From NCBI RefSeq assembly GCF_030758935.1, contig NZ_CP132333.1:3100992-3164991 (forward strand): 64,000 bases of DNA, read 5' to 3'. Shown here in pieces: positions 53,919 to 61,746 of this stretch (positions within the stretch are counted from its first letter, which is position 1; each line of letters opens with the position of its first letter). The notes under the pieces were generated by a model, which was given only the letters and a program-made list of their open reading frames with translations, did not search any database and was not told the origin of the DNA. The position numbers and the translations under genes were made by a program. This DNA is from Geothrix sp. PMB-07 (GTDB lineage: Bacteria; Acidobacteriota; Holophagae; Holophagales; Holophagaceae).

Positions 53919-54206
53919 ATGGACATCAAACTCTCCCCCGACACCGTGAAGCGCCTGCAGGGACCCATCCAGCGTTTCGTTTCCGAAGAATACGGCGAGA
54001 ATCTGGGCCAACTGGGGGCCGACACCTTCCTGACCTTCTGCCTGAAAGAGATCGGCCCGGCCATCTACAACCAGGCCATCGCCGATGCCCAGAGCTGCAT
54101 GCAGGAGCGGGTCACCGACCTGGAGAACATCTGTTTCGCCGAGGAGACCAGCTACTGGGGGGGCACCAAGAAAGGGATGCAGCGCAAGCCCGACCTTCGG
54201 CGGTAG
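53919..54206 (+). CDS. DUF2164 family protein
   Basis: The 95-residue protein fits the DUF2164 family: IKLSPDTVKRLQGPIQRFVS, then a helix with EEYGENLGQLGADTFLTF and the hallmark EIGPAIYNQAIADAQ. The family is small, cytoplasmic and of unknown function. The C-terminal 35 residues (ENICFAEETSYWGGTKKG) extend past the usual core. Confidence 0.88.
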   Translation: MDIKLSPDTVKRLQGPIQRFVSEEYGENLGQLGADTFLTFCLKEIGPAIYNQAIADAQSCMQERVTDLENICFAEETSYWGGTKKGMQRKPDLRR

Positions 54207-54237
54207 CATCCCGTACCCCCACCCTGGATGTGCAGGT

Positions 54238-54399
54238 CCTGGCGGGCGCACGGATGAGGAGAAAGCCCGGCTCAGCGACCTGCTGCTGCCGCTGCGGGTG
54301 GAAGCCTTCCCCGAAACCCATCGCCGCATGACGTTCAGCCTCACGGTCCAGATCTCGGACTTCCACCGCTCCAGCTACCGTCGGCACATGAATGACTAG
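54238..54399 (+). pseudogene. Possible coding remnant
   Basis: A frame ending at TAG 54399 reads TDEEKARLSDLLLPLRVEAF and then ETHRRMTFSLTVQISDFHRS, which looks like genuine protein, but no start codon or ribosome binding site fits. It may be the 3' end of a decayed gene or a short gene with a frameshift. The evidence is composition only. Confidence 0.25.
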
Positions 54400-54407
54400 G
54401 AACCGCC

Positions 54408-54614
54408 ATGACTGAACCCATCACCGCCCGCCAGCTCACCATCCTTCAAGTGGTCGCCAAGCACCCGGACGTGGCCCGGGATCACCTCGTGAAGGCAGGG
54501 GCCACCGATGCGGATCTGGCCTACCTGGAGCGCCATGACCTCATCCGCGAGCGGGCCATCGGCCGCTACCGGGTGACCCACATGGGCCAAGCGGCGCTGA
54601 AGCGAAGCCTGTAA
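54408..54614 (+). CDS. Small winged-helix-like hypothetical protein
   Basis: The 68-residue protein is a helical bundle with a helix-turn-helix look: ITARQLTILQVVAKHPDVAR, LVKAGATDADLAYLERHDLI and a short wing GRYRVTHMGQAAL. It could be a small DNA-binding or adaptor protein. It has the ribosome binding site AGGAACC and lies 33 bp before the M14 gene in the same direction. Confidence 0.65.
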   Translation: MTEPITARQLTILQVVAKHPDVARDHLVKAGATDADLAYLERHDLIRERAIGRYRVTHMGQAALKRSL

Positions 54615-54647
54615 ACTCAGGCACCCGTCCCGCCCCTGGAGGAGCCC

Positions 54648-56180
54648 ATGTCTCTGCTGACCCGCGCCGAGGCCACCCGCTACGAGGAGACCAGCCGCCA
54701 CGCGGACGTGATGGCCTTCCTAGCCGGGCTTCAGGCCAAAGGCGACAAGCGCCTGCACGTCACCAGCTTCGGCACGAGCCCCCAGGGCCGCGACCTGCCC
54801 CTGCTGGTGCTCTCCGCCCACGGCGTGAAGACCCCGGAGGAAGCCCGCAGCCTGGGGCGGCCCGTGGTGCTCATCATCAGCGGCATCCACGCGGGCGAAG
54901 TGGAGGGCAAGGAAGGCTGCCTCATGCTCGTGCGTGACCTGCTGGAGGATAAGCCCGGCCTCAACGCCGGTGCCCTCCTCGCCGATCTCACCCTGGTGGT
55001 GGTGCCCCTCTTCAACCCCGATGGCAACGATGCCATCGACCCCGGCAACCGCAAGCTGCACCTGCCCAAGCTCACGGGCCAGCTGGGCCCGGACAGCGGC
55101 GTGGGCACGCGCGTGAATGCCGCCAAGATCAACCTGAACCGCGACTACCTGCGCATGGAAGGCGCCGAGATGCGCCTGCTCCAGCAGCGCGTCTGCCAGC
55201 TGTGGGAGCCCGACCTCACCATCGACAACCACGCCACCAACGGCTCGGTGCACCGGTTCTCCATGACCTACGACATCCCCCACACTGTGGAGAGCGGACG
55301 GGGCGAACCCATCGCCTACATGCGCGAACGCCTGCTGCCGCCGGTGACCGCCGCCCTGAAGGCCAACCACGGCATCGATGCGGGCTGGTACGGCAACTTC
55401 GTGGAAGACGAACGGGCCATGGACGCCGATGTGGAGGCCCAGCCCGGCGCCCCCGTGCGGGAAGGCTGGATGACCTACCCGCATCACCCCCGCTTCGGCA
55501 GCAATTACCGCGGCCTCACCAGCCGCATGGACCTGCTGCTGGAGTGCTACTCCTACATCACCTTCGCCGAGCGGGTGCGCACGGCCTACGCCTTCATGCT
55601 GGAGACGCTGACCTACGTGGCCGCCCACCGTGACGAGGTGGTGCAGACCGTGGCCACCAGCCGAACCCCGCGCGAGCGCATCGCCGTGCGCTATGGCCTG
55701 GAGCGCTTCGACCAACCCATCGAGATCCTCACCCGCACGCCCCGCACCCTGGAGGGTGCCCCCAGCACCGTGACCATCCCCCACCTCGGCCGCTTCGTGG
55801 GCACCACCGTGGTGGATCGTCCCGACGCCTACCTGGTGCCCGCCCCCGTGGCCGCCCACCTGCGTTTGCACGGCCTCACCCTGCGGGAAGCCGTGGGCAC
55901 CTTCGACGTGGCGGTGCCCGTCACCGAAGGCCTGGGTTCTGAAGGCGGGCGCGCCATTCTCGAGGCTGCGGCCGTGGGCGAACTGTCCGTCTCCTGGCGC
56001 CACGAGCACCGGGCCGTGCCGCCGGGCTGGGCCCTGGTGCCCACGGATCAGCCCCTGGGCGCCATCGCCGTCTACCTTTGCGAACCCGAGAGCGACGACG
56101 GCGCCGTGGAGAACGGCCTGCTGCCCGTGCCCGCCCTGGGCGAAGAGCTGGCGCTCTGGCGGGTGCCGGCCCTGGGCTGA
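54648..56180 (+). CDS. M14 family zinc carboxypeptidase-like protein
   Basis: The 510-residue metallopeptidase-like protein has the zinc motif H-x-x-E in SGIHAGEVEGKEGCLM and the third ligand His in TIDNHATNGSVH. The substrate-binding Asn-Arg is in INLNRDYLRM. No signal peptide is visible at the N-terminus, so it probably acts in the cytoplasm. The C-terminal 200 residues (ARDEVVQTVATSRTPRERIA and beyond) form an extra beta domain. GGAGG precedes the start. It is longer than simple M14 enzymes. Confidence 0.85.
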   Translation: MSLLTRAEATRYEETSRHADVMAFLAGLQAKGDKRLHVTSFGTSPQGRDLPLLVLSAHGVKTPEEARSLGRPVVLIISGIHAGEVEGKEGCLMLVRDLLEDKPGLNAGALLADLTLVVVPLFNPDGNDAIDPGNRKLHLPKLTGQLGPDSGVGTRVNAAKINLNRDYLRMEGAEMRLLQQRVCQLWEPDLTIDNHATNGSVHRFSMTYDIPHTVESGRGEPIAYMRERLLPPVTAALKANHGIDAGWYGNFVEDERAMDADVEAQPGAPVREGWMTYPHHPRFGSNYRGLTSRMDLLLECYSYITFAERVRTAYAFMLETLTYVAAHRDEVVQTVATSRTPRERIAVRYGLERFDQPIEILTRTPRTLEGAPSTVTIPHLGRFVGTTVVDRPDAYLVPAPVAAHLRLHGLTLREAVGTFDVAVPVTEGLGSEGGRAILEAAAVGELSVSWRHEHRAVPPGWALVPTDQPLGAIAVYLCEPESDDGAVENGLLPVPALGEELALWRVPALG

Positions 56181-56407
56181 GCGATTCCGTGGGTTCACCG
56201 ATCAACGAAAGCCATTCGCCGGTTCCCGCCTGAACCGAATCGCCCTCCTCCGTAGCTTGAGACATCCACGGAGGTTCCATGTCCGATCACGCAGCCCTCC
56301 TCGCGCCGCCCCATCCTGGCCCTGCTGCTGGGCCGCTTCCAGCTCTGGCTCGCCCAGCACCTGCTCGTGCAGGCCTGAGCCCCCACCCTCATCCCGAAAG
56401 GACAGCC

Positions 56408-56674
56408 ATGACCACCGACACGCAGGACCGCACCCGCACCGAGGAGTTCAAGGTCGAAGGCGGCAAGGTGCTGGACATGATCAAGGACCTCATCCACCAG
56501 GGCAACATCCGGCGGATCATCCTCAAAAACGAAAGCGGCAAAACCCTCATCGAAATCCCGCTGACCCTGGGCCTGGTGGGCGCAGCCCTGCTGCCGATCT
56601 TCGCCGCCGTGGGCGCCCTGGCCGCCGTGGCCACCCGCATGGTCATCGTGGTGGAAAAGGTGGATCAGGCCTGA
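56408..56674 (+). CDS. DUF4342 domain protein
   Basis: The 88-residue protein fits DUF4342: EEFKVEGGKVLDMIKDLIHQ, GNIRRIILKNESGKTLIEIP, then one hydrophobic segment (LVGAALLPIFAAVGALAAVA). It is probably a small membrane protein with its charged part in the cytoplasm. The start at 56408 has GAAAGGAC upstream. An in-frame ATG at 56279 with GGAGG would add 43 residues of low-complexity Pro/Ala sequence; I consider that start less likely. It overlaps the convergent AraC-type gene by 10 bp. Confidence 0.8.
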   Translation: MTTDTQDRTRTEEFKVEGGKVLDMIKDLIHQGNIRRIILKNESGKTLIEIPLTLGLVGAALLPIFAAVGALAAVATRMVIVVEKVDQA

Positions 56675-57609
56675 CGCATCACGGCGAAGCGACGCCGGTA
56701 CTCGCCCGGCGACAGCCCCATGACTTTGTGGAAGACCCTGCGGAAGGCGCTGGGATCCTCGTAGCCCACCTGCCAGGCCACCTCGTCGATGGCCGCGTCG
56801 GATTGCTCGAGCAGATCCCGCGCCTTCCCCACCCGCAGGCGCTGTAGGTACTGTCCCGGGTTGAGGCCAGTGGCCCTCTGAAAGCGCCGCAGAAAGGTGC
56901 GGTCACCCAGCTTCGCCCGCGCCGCCAGCTGCGGCACGCTGACCTTGTCGCCGCTGTGCGCCTGCAGCCAGTGCTGGACCTTCAGAATGGCAGCGTCGCC
57001 GTGGGTGAGTGGGGGGACGAAGCTGCTGTAGAAGCGCTGTTCTCGCCCGCCTGGATCCACCAGGAAATACCGGGCCGTGGCGAGCAGCGCCGCCGAGCCG
57101 AGGTAGCGGTCCACCAGGCGCAGGCCCAGGTCCACCCAGGCCATGAGCCCGCCCGCCGTGATCAGATCGCCGTCATCGATGAGCAGCCTGTCGGCGTCCA
57201 GGGCCACGCCGGGGAACCGCCCGGCGAAGCGCTCCGCCAAAGCCCAGTGGGTGGTAGCCGGTCGGCCTTCGAGCAGGCCCGTCTCCGCCAGCAGGAAGGC
57301 CCCGGCACACACGGAGCAGAGCACGGTGCCCTCCGCATGCCGCGCCGACAGCCAGTCTGTCCGCGCGGCGCTGGGCTCCGGGAGGGCTCCGCCCGTGAGG
57401 CTGGGGGGCAGGAGGAGCGCCGTCCAAGGTGTGGTTGGGGCCTCCAGCGGGCCCTCCAGCACCTGGACAAGGAAGGAGACGCAGGACCCCGCCTGCTGCG
57501 CCCGCAAACGGCTCGCGGCCTCAAGCAGGTCCTTCAGGCCATGCACTGCAGCCAGCTGCGCGCCGGGATAGGCGAGGATGCCGAGGGTGTGGGTGGTGTT
57601 CCTGGCCAT
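56665..57609 (-). CDS. GlxA-type AraC family transcriptional regulator
   Basis: The 314-residue regulator has an N-terminal DJ-1/PfpI-like domain (TLGILAYPGAQLAAVHGLKD, LCSVCAGAFLLAETGLL with the nucleophile-elbow Cys) and a C-terminal AraC double helix-turn-helix (VSVPQLAARAKLGDRTFLRR, AIDEVAWQVGYEDPSAFRRV). The DJ-1-like domain usually senses a ligand in this group. It is divergent from the isochorismatase-like hydrolase gene (114 bp between), which is its most likely target. Confidence 0.93.
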   Translation of the reverse strand: MARNTTHTLGILAYPGAQLAAVHGLKDLLEAASRLRAQQAGSCVSFLVQVLEGPLEAPTTPWTALLLPPSLTGGALPEPSAARTDWLSARHAEGTVLCSVCAGAFLLAETGLLEGRPATTHWALAERFAGRFPGVALDADRLLIDDGDLITAGGLMAWVDLGLRLVDRYLGSAALLATARYFLVDPGGREQRFYSSFVPPLTHGDAAILKVQHWLQAHSGDKVSVPQLAARAKLGDRTFLRRFQRATGLNPGQYLQRLRVGKARDLLEQSDAAIDEVAWQVGYEDPSAFRRVFHKVMGLSPGEYRRRFAVMRQA

Positions 57610-57723
57610 GTGTCATTTTTAGCCTGTTCTTTGTCATTTTCGCCAATCCCGAGTGCCAGGCCGAGCCAGCAAGCTGGCCGTGGCCCCCACCCCTCTACCC
57701 CCGGGGAGCCCCCTGGAGCTGCC

Positions 57724-58245
57724 ATGAGCCGACGCGCCCTTCTCGTCATCGACCTTCAGAACGACTACTTCCCCGGCGGGAAGTTCCCCCTCTGGAATCC
57801 TGATGTCACCCTGGAGCGCACCCTCCAGGCCATCGGCCGCGCCCAGGTGCAGGGGATCCCGGTGATCCTCGTCCAGCATGTGGCCGACTCACGCCGAGGG
57901 CCTGCGCCCTTCTTTGCCGAGGGCAGCGAAGGCGTGCAGCTCCACTCCCGCCTACGGGCCGCGGTGCCGGATGCTCCCGTGGTGGTGAAGGCTTACGCTG
58001 ACAGCTTTCATGAGACGAAGCTGGAGGAGACGCTGGCCGCCATGGGCATCACCGAGCTGCTGGTCTGCGGCATGATGACCCAGAACTGCGTCACCCACAC
58101 CGCCATCTCGAAATCCGCGGAAAAGTACCGCGTGTCGGTCCTCGGCGACTGCTGCACGACCGTCAGCGAGCCGCTGCACCTCATCGCACTGAACGCGGTC
58201 TCGACCCGGCTGTCGGTCCTCTCGGCCACGGAAGCCCTGGGCTGA
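57724..58245 (+). CDS. Cysteine hydrolase (isochorismatase-like)
   Basis: The 173-residue enzyme has the Asp-Lys-Cys triad of the family: Asp in LLVIDLQNDYFPGGKFPL, Lys in VVVKAYADSFHET, Cys in CGMMTQNCVTHTAIS. Members hydrolyse amides such as nicotinamide, carbamoyl-sarcosine or ureidoacrylate. Which one is used here cannot be told. The start was set at ATG 57724 by the conserved N-terminus. It is divergent from a GlxA-type regulator, a pairing often seen for these genes. Confidence 0.93.
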   Translation: MSRRALLVIDLQNDYFPGGKFPLWNPDVTLERTLQAIGRAQVQGIPVILVQHVADSRRGPAPFFAEGSEGVQLHSRLRAAVPDAPVVVKAYADSFHETKLEETLAAMGITELLVCGMMTQNCVTHTAISKSAEKYRVSVLGDCCTTVSEPLHLIALNAVSTRLSVLSATEALG

Positions 58246-58321
58246 CCCTGCGACAAAGCGTCGCAGGCGTTGGTGACCCGCATCCCTTGCGGGCTCCGCC
58301 GCCTTCAGTGGACCATGGGCC

Positions 58322-59080
58322 ATGCTCGAACACTGGCTGAACCATCCCCACGCCGCGCCCTGGCTGCTGGTCATGTGGATCGCGGGGCTGCTGGGCTCCC
58401 TGGGCCACTGCGCGGGCATGTGCGGGCCCATCGTGGCGGCCTTCGGCCTGAGCCAGGCCAAACACGGTGGACGCAGCTGGACACGCCACCTGCGCTTCCA
58501 GCTGGGCCGCATCACCACCTACACCCTCCTCGGCGCCCTCATCGGTTTCCTGGGTGGCTTTGCCCGCCTGCAGACCCTCCAGGACATGCACGCCTGCTGC
58601 CGCCCTGAGGGCGCCGCCCTCATCGCGGCCCAGGCCTGGCCCTGGCAGGTCTGGGTGAAGCTGGGCATCGGCGCGCTGATGCTGCTCATGGGCGCGGCCA
58701 TGGCCCTGGGCGGCCGCGCCGACGCGCTCATGGAATTCAAGCTGCCCGCCCCCTTGCAGAAGCTGATGGGCAAAGGCCTCGCGCTGGGCAGCCTGCCCTA
58801 TGCACTGGGTATGCTTTGGGGCCTCATCCCCTGCGGCCTCGTCTACATGATGCTGCTGCGCACGCTCGACGCCGGAGACTGGAGGATGGGCGCGGCCGGC
58901 ATGACCGCCTTCGGCCTGGGCAACGCGCCCCTGCTGCTGGGCCTGGGCCTGGCCAGCACCCGCCTCAGCCAGGCCTGGAAGGCGCGCCTGCTGCGGCTGG
59001 GCGGCCTGCTGGTGGCGGGCATGGGGTGCACCATCCTCTGGCAGGCCCTGACCCTCCTGCGGCTCCAGGCCGCAGGCTAG
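58322..59080 (+). CDS. TauE/SafE-like (DsbD-type) membrane protein
   Basis: The 252-residue protein has about six membrane segments and the signature GSLGHCAGMCGPIVAAFGLS near the N-terminus with LPYALGMLWGLIPCGLVYMM later. The Cys pairs fit the DsbD_2/SafE group, often found with cytochrome cbb3 maturation and copper handling genes. The copper-type ATPase at the right edge is consistent with that. It may move a reductant or copper-binding metabolite. Confidence 0.85.
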   Translation: MLEHWLNHPHAAPWLLVMWIAGLLGSLGHCAGMCGPIVAAFGLSQAKHGGRSWTRHLRFQLGRITTYTLLGALIGFLGGFARLQTLQDMHACCRPEGAALIAAQAWPWQVWVKLGIGALMLLMGAAMALGGRADALMEFKLPAPLQKLMGKGLALGSLPYALGMLWGLIPCGLVYMMLLRTLDAGDWRMGAAGMTAFGLGNAPLLLGLGLASTRLSQAWKARLLRLGGLLVAGMGCTILWQALTLLRLQAAG

Positions 59081-59154
59081 CTGGGCCTCGGGCACCCTTC
59101 GCCCATCCCGCGCTTCCCACGGTGAGGCGGAGGCGATCCGGCGTGGCCCCAAGA

Positions 59155-59261
59155 TCATCGAAATTTCAAAATTAGTATTAGTTTTTAAATTTTTAATCTA
59201 AATTTCTTGAAATTTATTCTTAATACACCAAACTCGAGGTCATTGAGCACCTGTTGTGCTC
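59155..59261 (+). promoter_or_regulatory. AT-rich promoter region and palindrome upstream of glutamine synthetase
   Basis: 59155-59225 is strongly AT-rich in GC-rich surroundings (AAATTTTTAATCTAAATTTC), with many possible promoter boxes and A-tract UP-like elements. Just downstream, GAGCAC-CTGTT-GTGCTC (59245-59261) is a 17-bp palindrome with the general form of an NtrC-type site or a small RNA hairpin, 21 bases before the start codon. Confidence 0.5.
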
Positions 59262-59281
59262 TGTTCTCGGGAGGCGGTCAC

Positions 59282-60718
59282 ATGGCGATCAACGGACTTC
59301 GGGACTTTCTGGAAATCCCCTACGACGAACTGGAGCAGCTGAACCTCCAGGCCAAGCAGCAGCGCCTGGACCGTGTCTCCCCCGACAAGGTGCGCGAGGA
59401 GCGCATGAAGTACCTCGAGGGCGAGAAGCGCATCAAGGCCGTCACCGTGTGCTTCACGGACATCGAGGGCCGCCTGCACATGCTGGACTACGACAAGAAA
59501 TTCCTGCTCAAGTCGTACGACAACCTCACCTTCGACGGCTCCTCCATCCGTGGTTTCTCGGCCCAGGCCGAGAGCGATCTGCGCCTCGTCATCGACTGGC
59601 CCGCCTTCTACTGGCTGCCCAGCGACGTGTTCGGACCCGGCAAGGTGCTGGTCTTCGGCAACGTGCTGAACCAGGATGGCTCACCCTTCGTGGCCGACAT
59701 GCGCGCCCGCCTGAAGGCCTACACCGAGAAGCTCTTCAAGGAGAACGGCACCATCCTGAACGCGGCCAATGAAGTGGAAGGCTTCCTCTTCAAGGGCCTT
59801 GACGCCGAGCGCCACTTCCACGAGACCGGCACCTTTGAATACGTCTCCACGGGCGGCTACTACCACAGCCTCCCCGGCGATCCCCTCCGCCAGTTCATCG
59901 ACAGCGCCGCCGAAGTGCAGCGCGCCATGGGCTTCGGCAACGAGAAGGACCACCCCGAAGTGGCCCCCTCCCAGTTCGAGATGAACTACACCTATGCGGA
60001 AGTGAACATCGCCGCCGACCAGGTGCAGCTCTACAAGCTGCTCTCCCGCCAGGTGGCCGCCCGCATGGGCATGACCGCCAGCTTCCTGCCCAAGCCCGTC
60101 GTGGGCGTGAATGGCAACGGCATGCACACGAACATCTCCCTGGCCAAGGCCGGCAAGAACCTCTTCTACAAGAAGGGCGGGAAGGACGGCCTCTCCGACG
60201 CAGCTTGGGATTTCACCAACCGCATCCTGGCCAATGCCACGGACCTCTGCCTGATCCTCAACCCCAGCGTGAACGCCTACCGCCGCCTGGATCCCCACTT
60301 CGAGGCGCCCAACCAGATCAAGGTGAGCCCCACCGACCGCGGCTCCATGATCCGCATCCCCACCGGCAACGAGAAGTCCACCCGCATCGAGGTGCGCTCC
60401 GTGGGCCCCGACGCCAACCCCTACATGACCTACTACGCCCTGCTGCGCACCGGCATGGAAGGCCCCGCACTCGAGGTGGACGAGGCCAAGCGCGCCCGTA
60501 CGCGCTTCCTCCCCGACAACATCTTCGATGCCATCCGCCTCTTCAAGGGCAGCAAGTTCATGTCTGAGCTGCTGGGTGAAACGGTCCATGAGAAGTTCGC
60601 CGACATCAAGGCCGCCCAGGCCGAGCGCTGCCCCAAGGCCCTGGGAACCCGCGTGAAGGAAGGCGAGATCATGTTCCACCACGAAGTGACCAACCAGTAC
60701 CTCTGGAACCAGTTCTAG
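59282..60718 (+). CDS. glnA: Glutamine synthetase
   Basis: The 478-residue enzyme makes glutamine from glutamate, ammonia and ATP. DNLTFDGSSIRGFSAQAESD is the beta-grasp signature. NGNGMHTNISLAK and LNPSVNAYRRLDPHFEAPNQ form the ammonia and glutamate site, and RIPTGNEKSTRIEVRSVGPD binds the substrate phosphate. The start at ATG 59282 has GGGAGG upstream; a longer frame to 59207 is not supported. The region upstream is AT-rich with a palindrome; a strong terminator follows. Length is near the type I enzymes. Confidence 0.97.
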   Translation: MAINGLRDFLEIPYDELEQLNLQAKQQRLDRVSPDKVREERMKYLEGEKRIKAVTVCFTDIEGRLHMLDYDKKFLLKSYDNLTFDGSSIRGFSAQAESDLRLVIDWPAFYWLPSDVFGPGKVLVFGNVLNQDGSPFVADMRARLKAYTEKLFKENGTILNAANEVEGFLFKGLDAERHFHETGTFEYVSTGGYYHSLPGDPLRQFIDSAAEVQRAMGFGNEKDHPEVAPSQFEMNYTYAEVNIAADQVQLYKLLSRQVAARMGMTASFLPKPVVGVNGNGMHTNISLAKAGKNLFYKKGGKDGLSDAAWDFTNRILANATDLCLILNPSVNAYRRLDPHFEAPNQIKVSPTDRGSMIRIPTGNEKSTRIEVRSVGPDANPYMTYYALLRTGMEGPALEVDEAKRARTRFLPDNIFDAIRLFKGSKFMSELLGETVHEKFADIKAAQAERCPKALGTRVKEGEIMFHHEVTNQYLWNQF

Positions 60719-60734
60719 ATCCCGTCGTACCTTT

Positions 60735-60762
60735 GCAAAGCCGGGGTTCGCCCCGGCTTTGC
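60735..60762 (+). terminator. Terminator hairpin downstream of glnA
   Basis: GCAAAGCCGGGG pairs perfectly with CCCCGGCTTTGC around TTCG, a 12-bp stem with a stable tetraloop 17 bases beyond the glnA stop. There is only a short T run, so it may also act as an mRNA-stabilising structure. Confidence 0.85.
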
Positions 60763-60766
60763 TGCG

Positions 60767-61333
60767 TCAGCGTTTCATGGCTTCATCCAGCCAGCGCGAA
60801 CTCAAACGCTGGAAGGCCCGTTCCCGTTTCCGGATGGGCGCCAGGCCCGGGCACGAGAAGCCCGGAGGGCCCATCGGACACCCGACACAGGGCGCCCGAT
60901 CCGGTCCCCGCCTGCGGTAGGCGCGCACGCCCAAAGCCAGGCCCAGCAGGCTGCCTCCCGCCAGCACCAGGGCCGGAAGGGAAGGTCCCCGCAGCGCCTG
61001 CACCCAGACAAAGGCCAGCAGCGCCGCGGGAATCAGCCGGGTGACGCCCTTCCCGACTCGCCAGCCCAGCAGGGAGCCCAGCCCCAGCAGGCCCGCCACG
61101 ACGCAACCACCGCCGAGTAGAGGCCAGGCCAAGGGCTGGAAGAAGAAACCCCCACCAGCCCCGAGCAGGCCGCCCAGCGCGGCGAGGCTGCAGCCGCGGC
61201 AGAGACGGCAGCGGCCAAAGGCAATCACCTCCCCCATGTAGGGCTCACACAAGGGATGATGCGCGTACCGGTGAAACCGGTGGGCCCGCCTTGACAGCCG
61301 ATCCATGCGCCGGGCCAGGCCCCGCGGAATCAC
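60767..61333 (-). CDS. Cys-rich membrane protein of unknown function
   Basis: The 188-residue protein has two Cys clusters: GRCRLCRGCSLAALGGLLGA near residue 41, and CVGCPMGPPGFSCPGLA near residue 148. Between them are about four membrane segments. The N-terminal HRFHRYAHHPLCEPYMGEVI adds more potential metal ligands. It resembles DUF2085-like proteins in the CxxCxG region only. It overlaps the YbjQ gene by 4 bp, so both are made from one message and may act on a metal. Not recognised further. Confidence 0.7.
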   Translation of the reverse strand: MIPRGLARRMDRLSRRAHRFHRYAHHPLCEPYMGEVIAFGRCRLCRGCSLAALGGLLGAGGGFFFQPLAWPLLGGGCVVAGLLGLGSLLGWRVGKGVTRLIPAALLAFVWVQALRGPSLPALVLAGGSLLGLALGVRAYRRRGPDRAPCVGCPMGPPGFSCPGLAPIRKRERAFQRLSSRWLDEAMKR

Positions 61334-61683
61334 GGAGTCTTGCGAACCCGCACAGCGGTGCCGTAGGCGATGATCTCGTTGGTGTTCTGCATGAGTTCAC
61401 CGGAATCGAAGCGCATGGCCAGCACGGCGTTGGCGCCCATCTGGATGGCATGCGCCTCCAGGCGGTTCATGGCCTCGTTGCGGGAATCGTTGGCCAGCTC
61501 CGTGAGCATGGTGATCTCACCGCCGAACAGCTGCTGGCAGCCGGCGCAGGCGGTGCCTACCACACTGCGGCTGCGCACCGTGATGCCCCAGCAGGGCCCC
61601 ACGATGGCCTCCACCTCGAAGCCGGGCGGGGGCTCGAAGGTGGTGAGGATGGGAATCTTGTGGGGGGCGATGTCCATGGACAT
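61330..61683 (-). CDS. YbjQ family (UPF0145) protein
   Basis: The 117-residue protein fits the YbjQ family: ILTTFEPPPGFEVEAIVGPC, then TVRSRSVVGTACAGCQQLFG, ITMLTELANDSRNEAMNRLE and MGANAVLAMRFDSGEL. The family forms pentamers and is sometimes described as a heavy-metal binding domain. The extra CAGC pair here might bind metal. It is upstream of the Cys-rich membrane gene with a 4-bp overlap. Confidence 0.9.
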   Translation of the reverse strand: MSMDIAPHKIPILTTFEPPPGFEVEAIVGPCWGITVRSRSVVGTACAGCQQLFGGEITMLTELANDSRNEAMNRLEAHAIQMGANAVLAMRFDSGELMQNTNEIIAYGTAVRVRKTP

Positions 61684-61746
61684 GGAATCCTCGGGCGTGG
61701 AGAAGCTGATTCTATCCGGCTCGGCCCCCCCGTGAGGCCGCTTTCC

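Noticed and set aside
56279-56407. Upstream ATG with GGAGG in frame with the DUF4342 gene
   Set aside because: The extra 43 residues are Pro/Ala/His-rich and not part of the family. A second start with its own ribosome binding site fits the domain exactly. A separate short peptide cannot be excluded.
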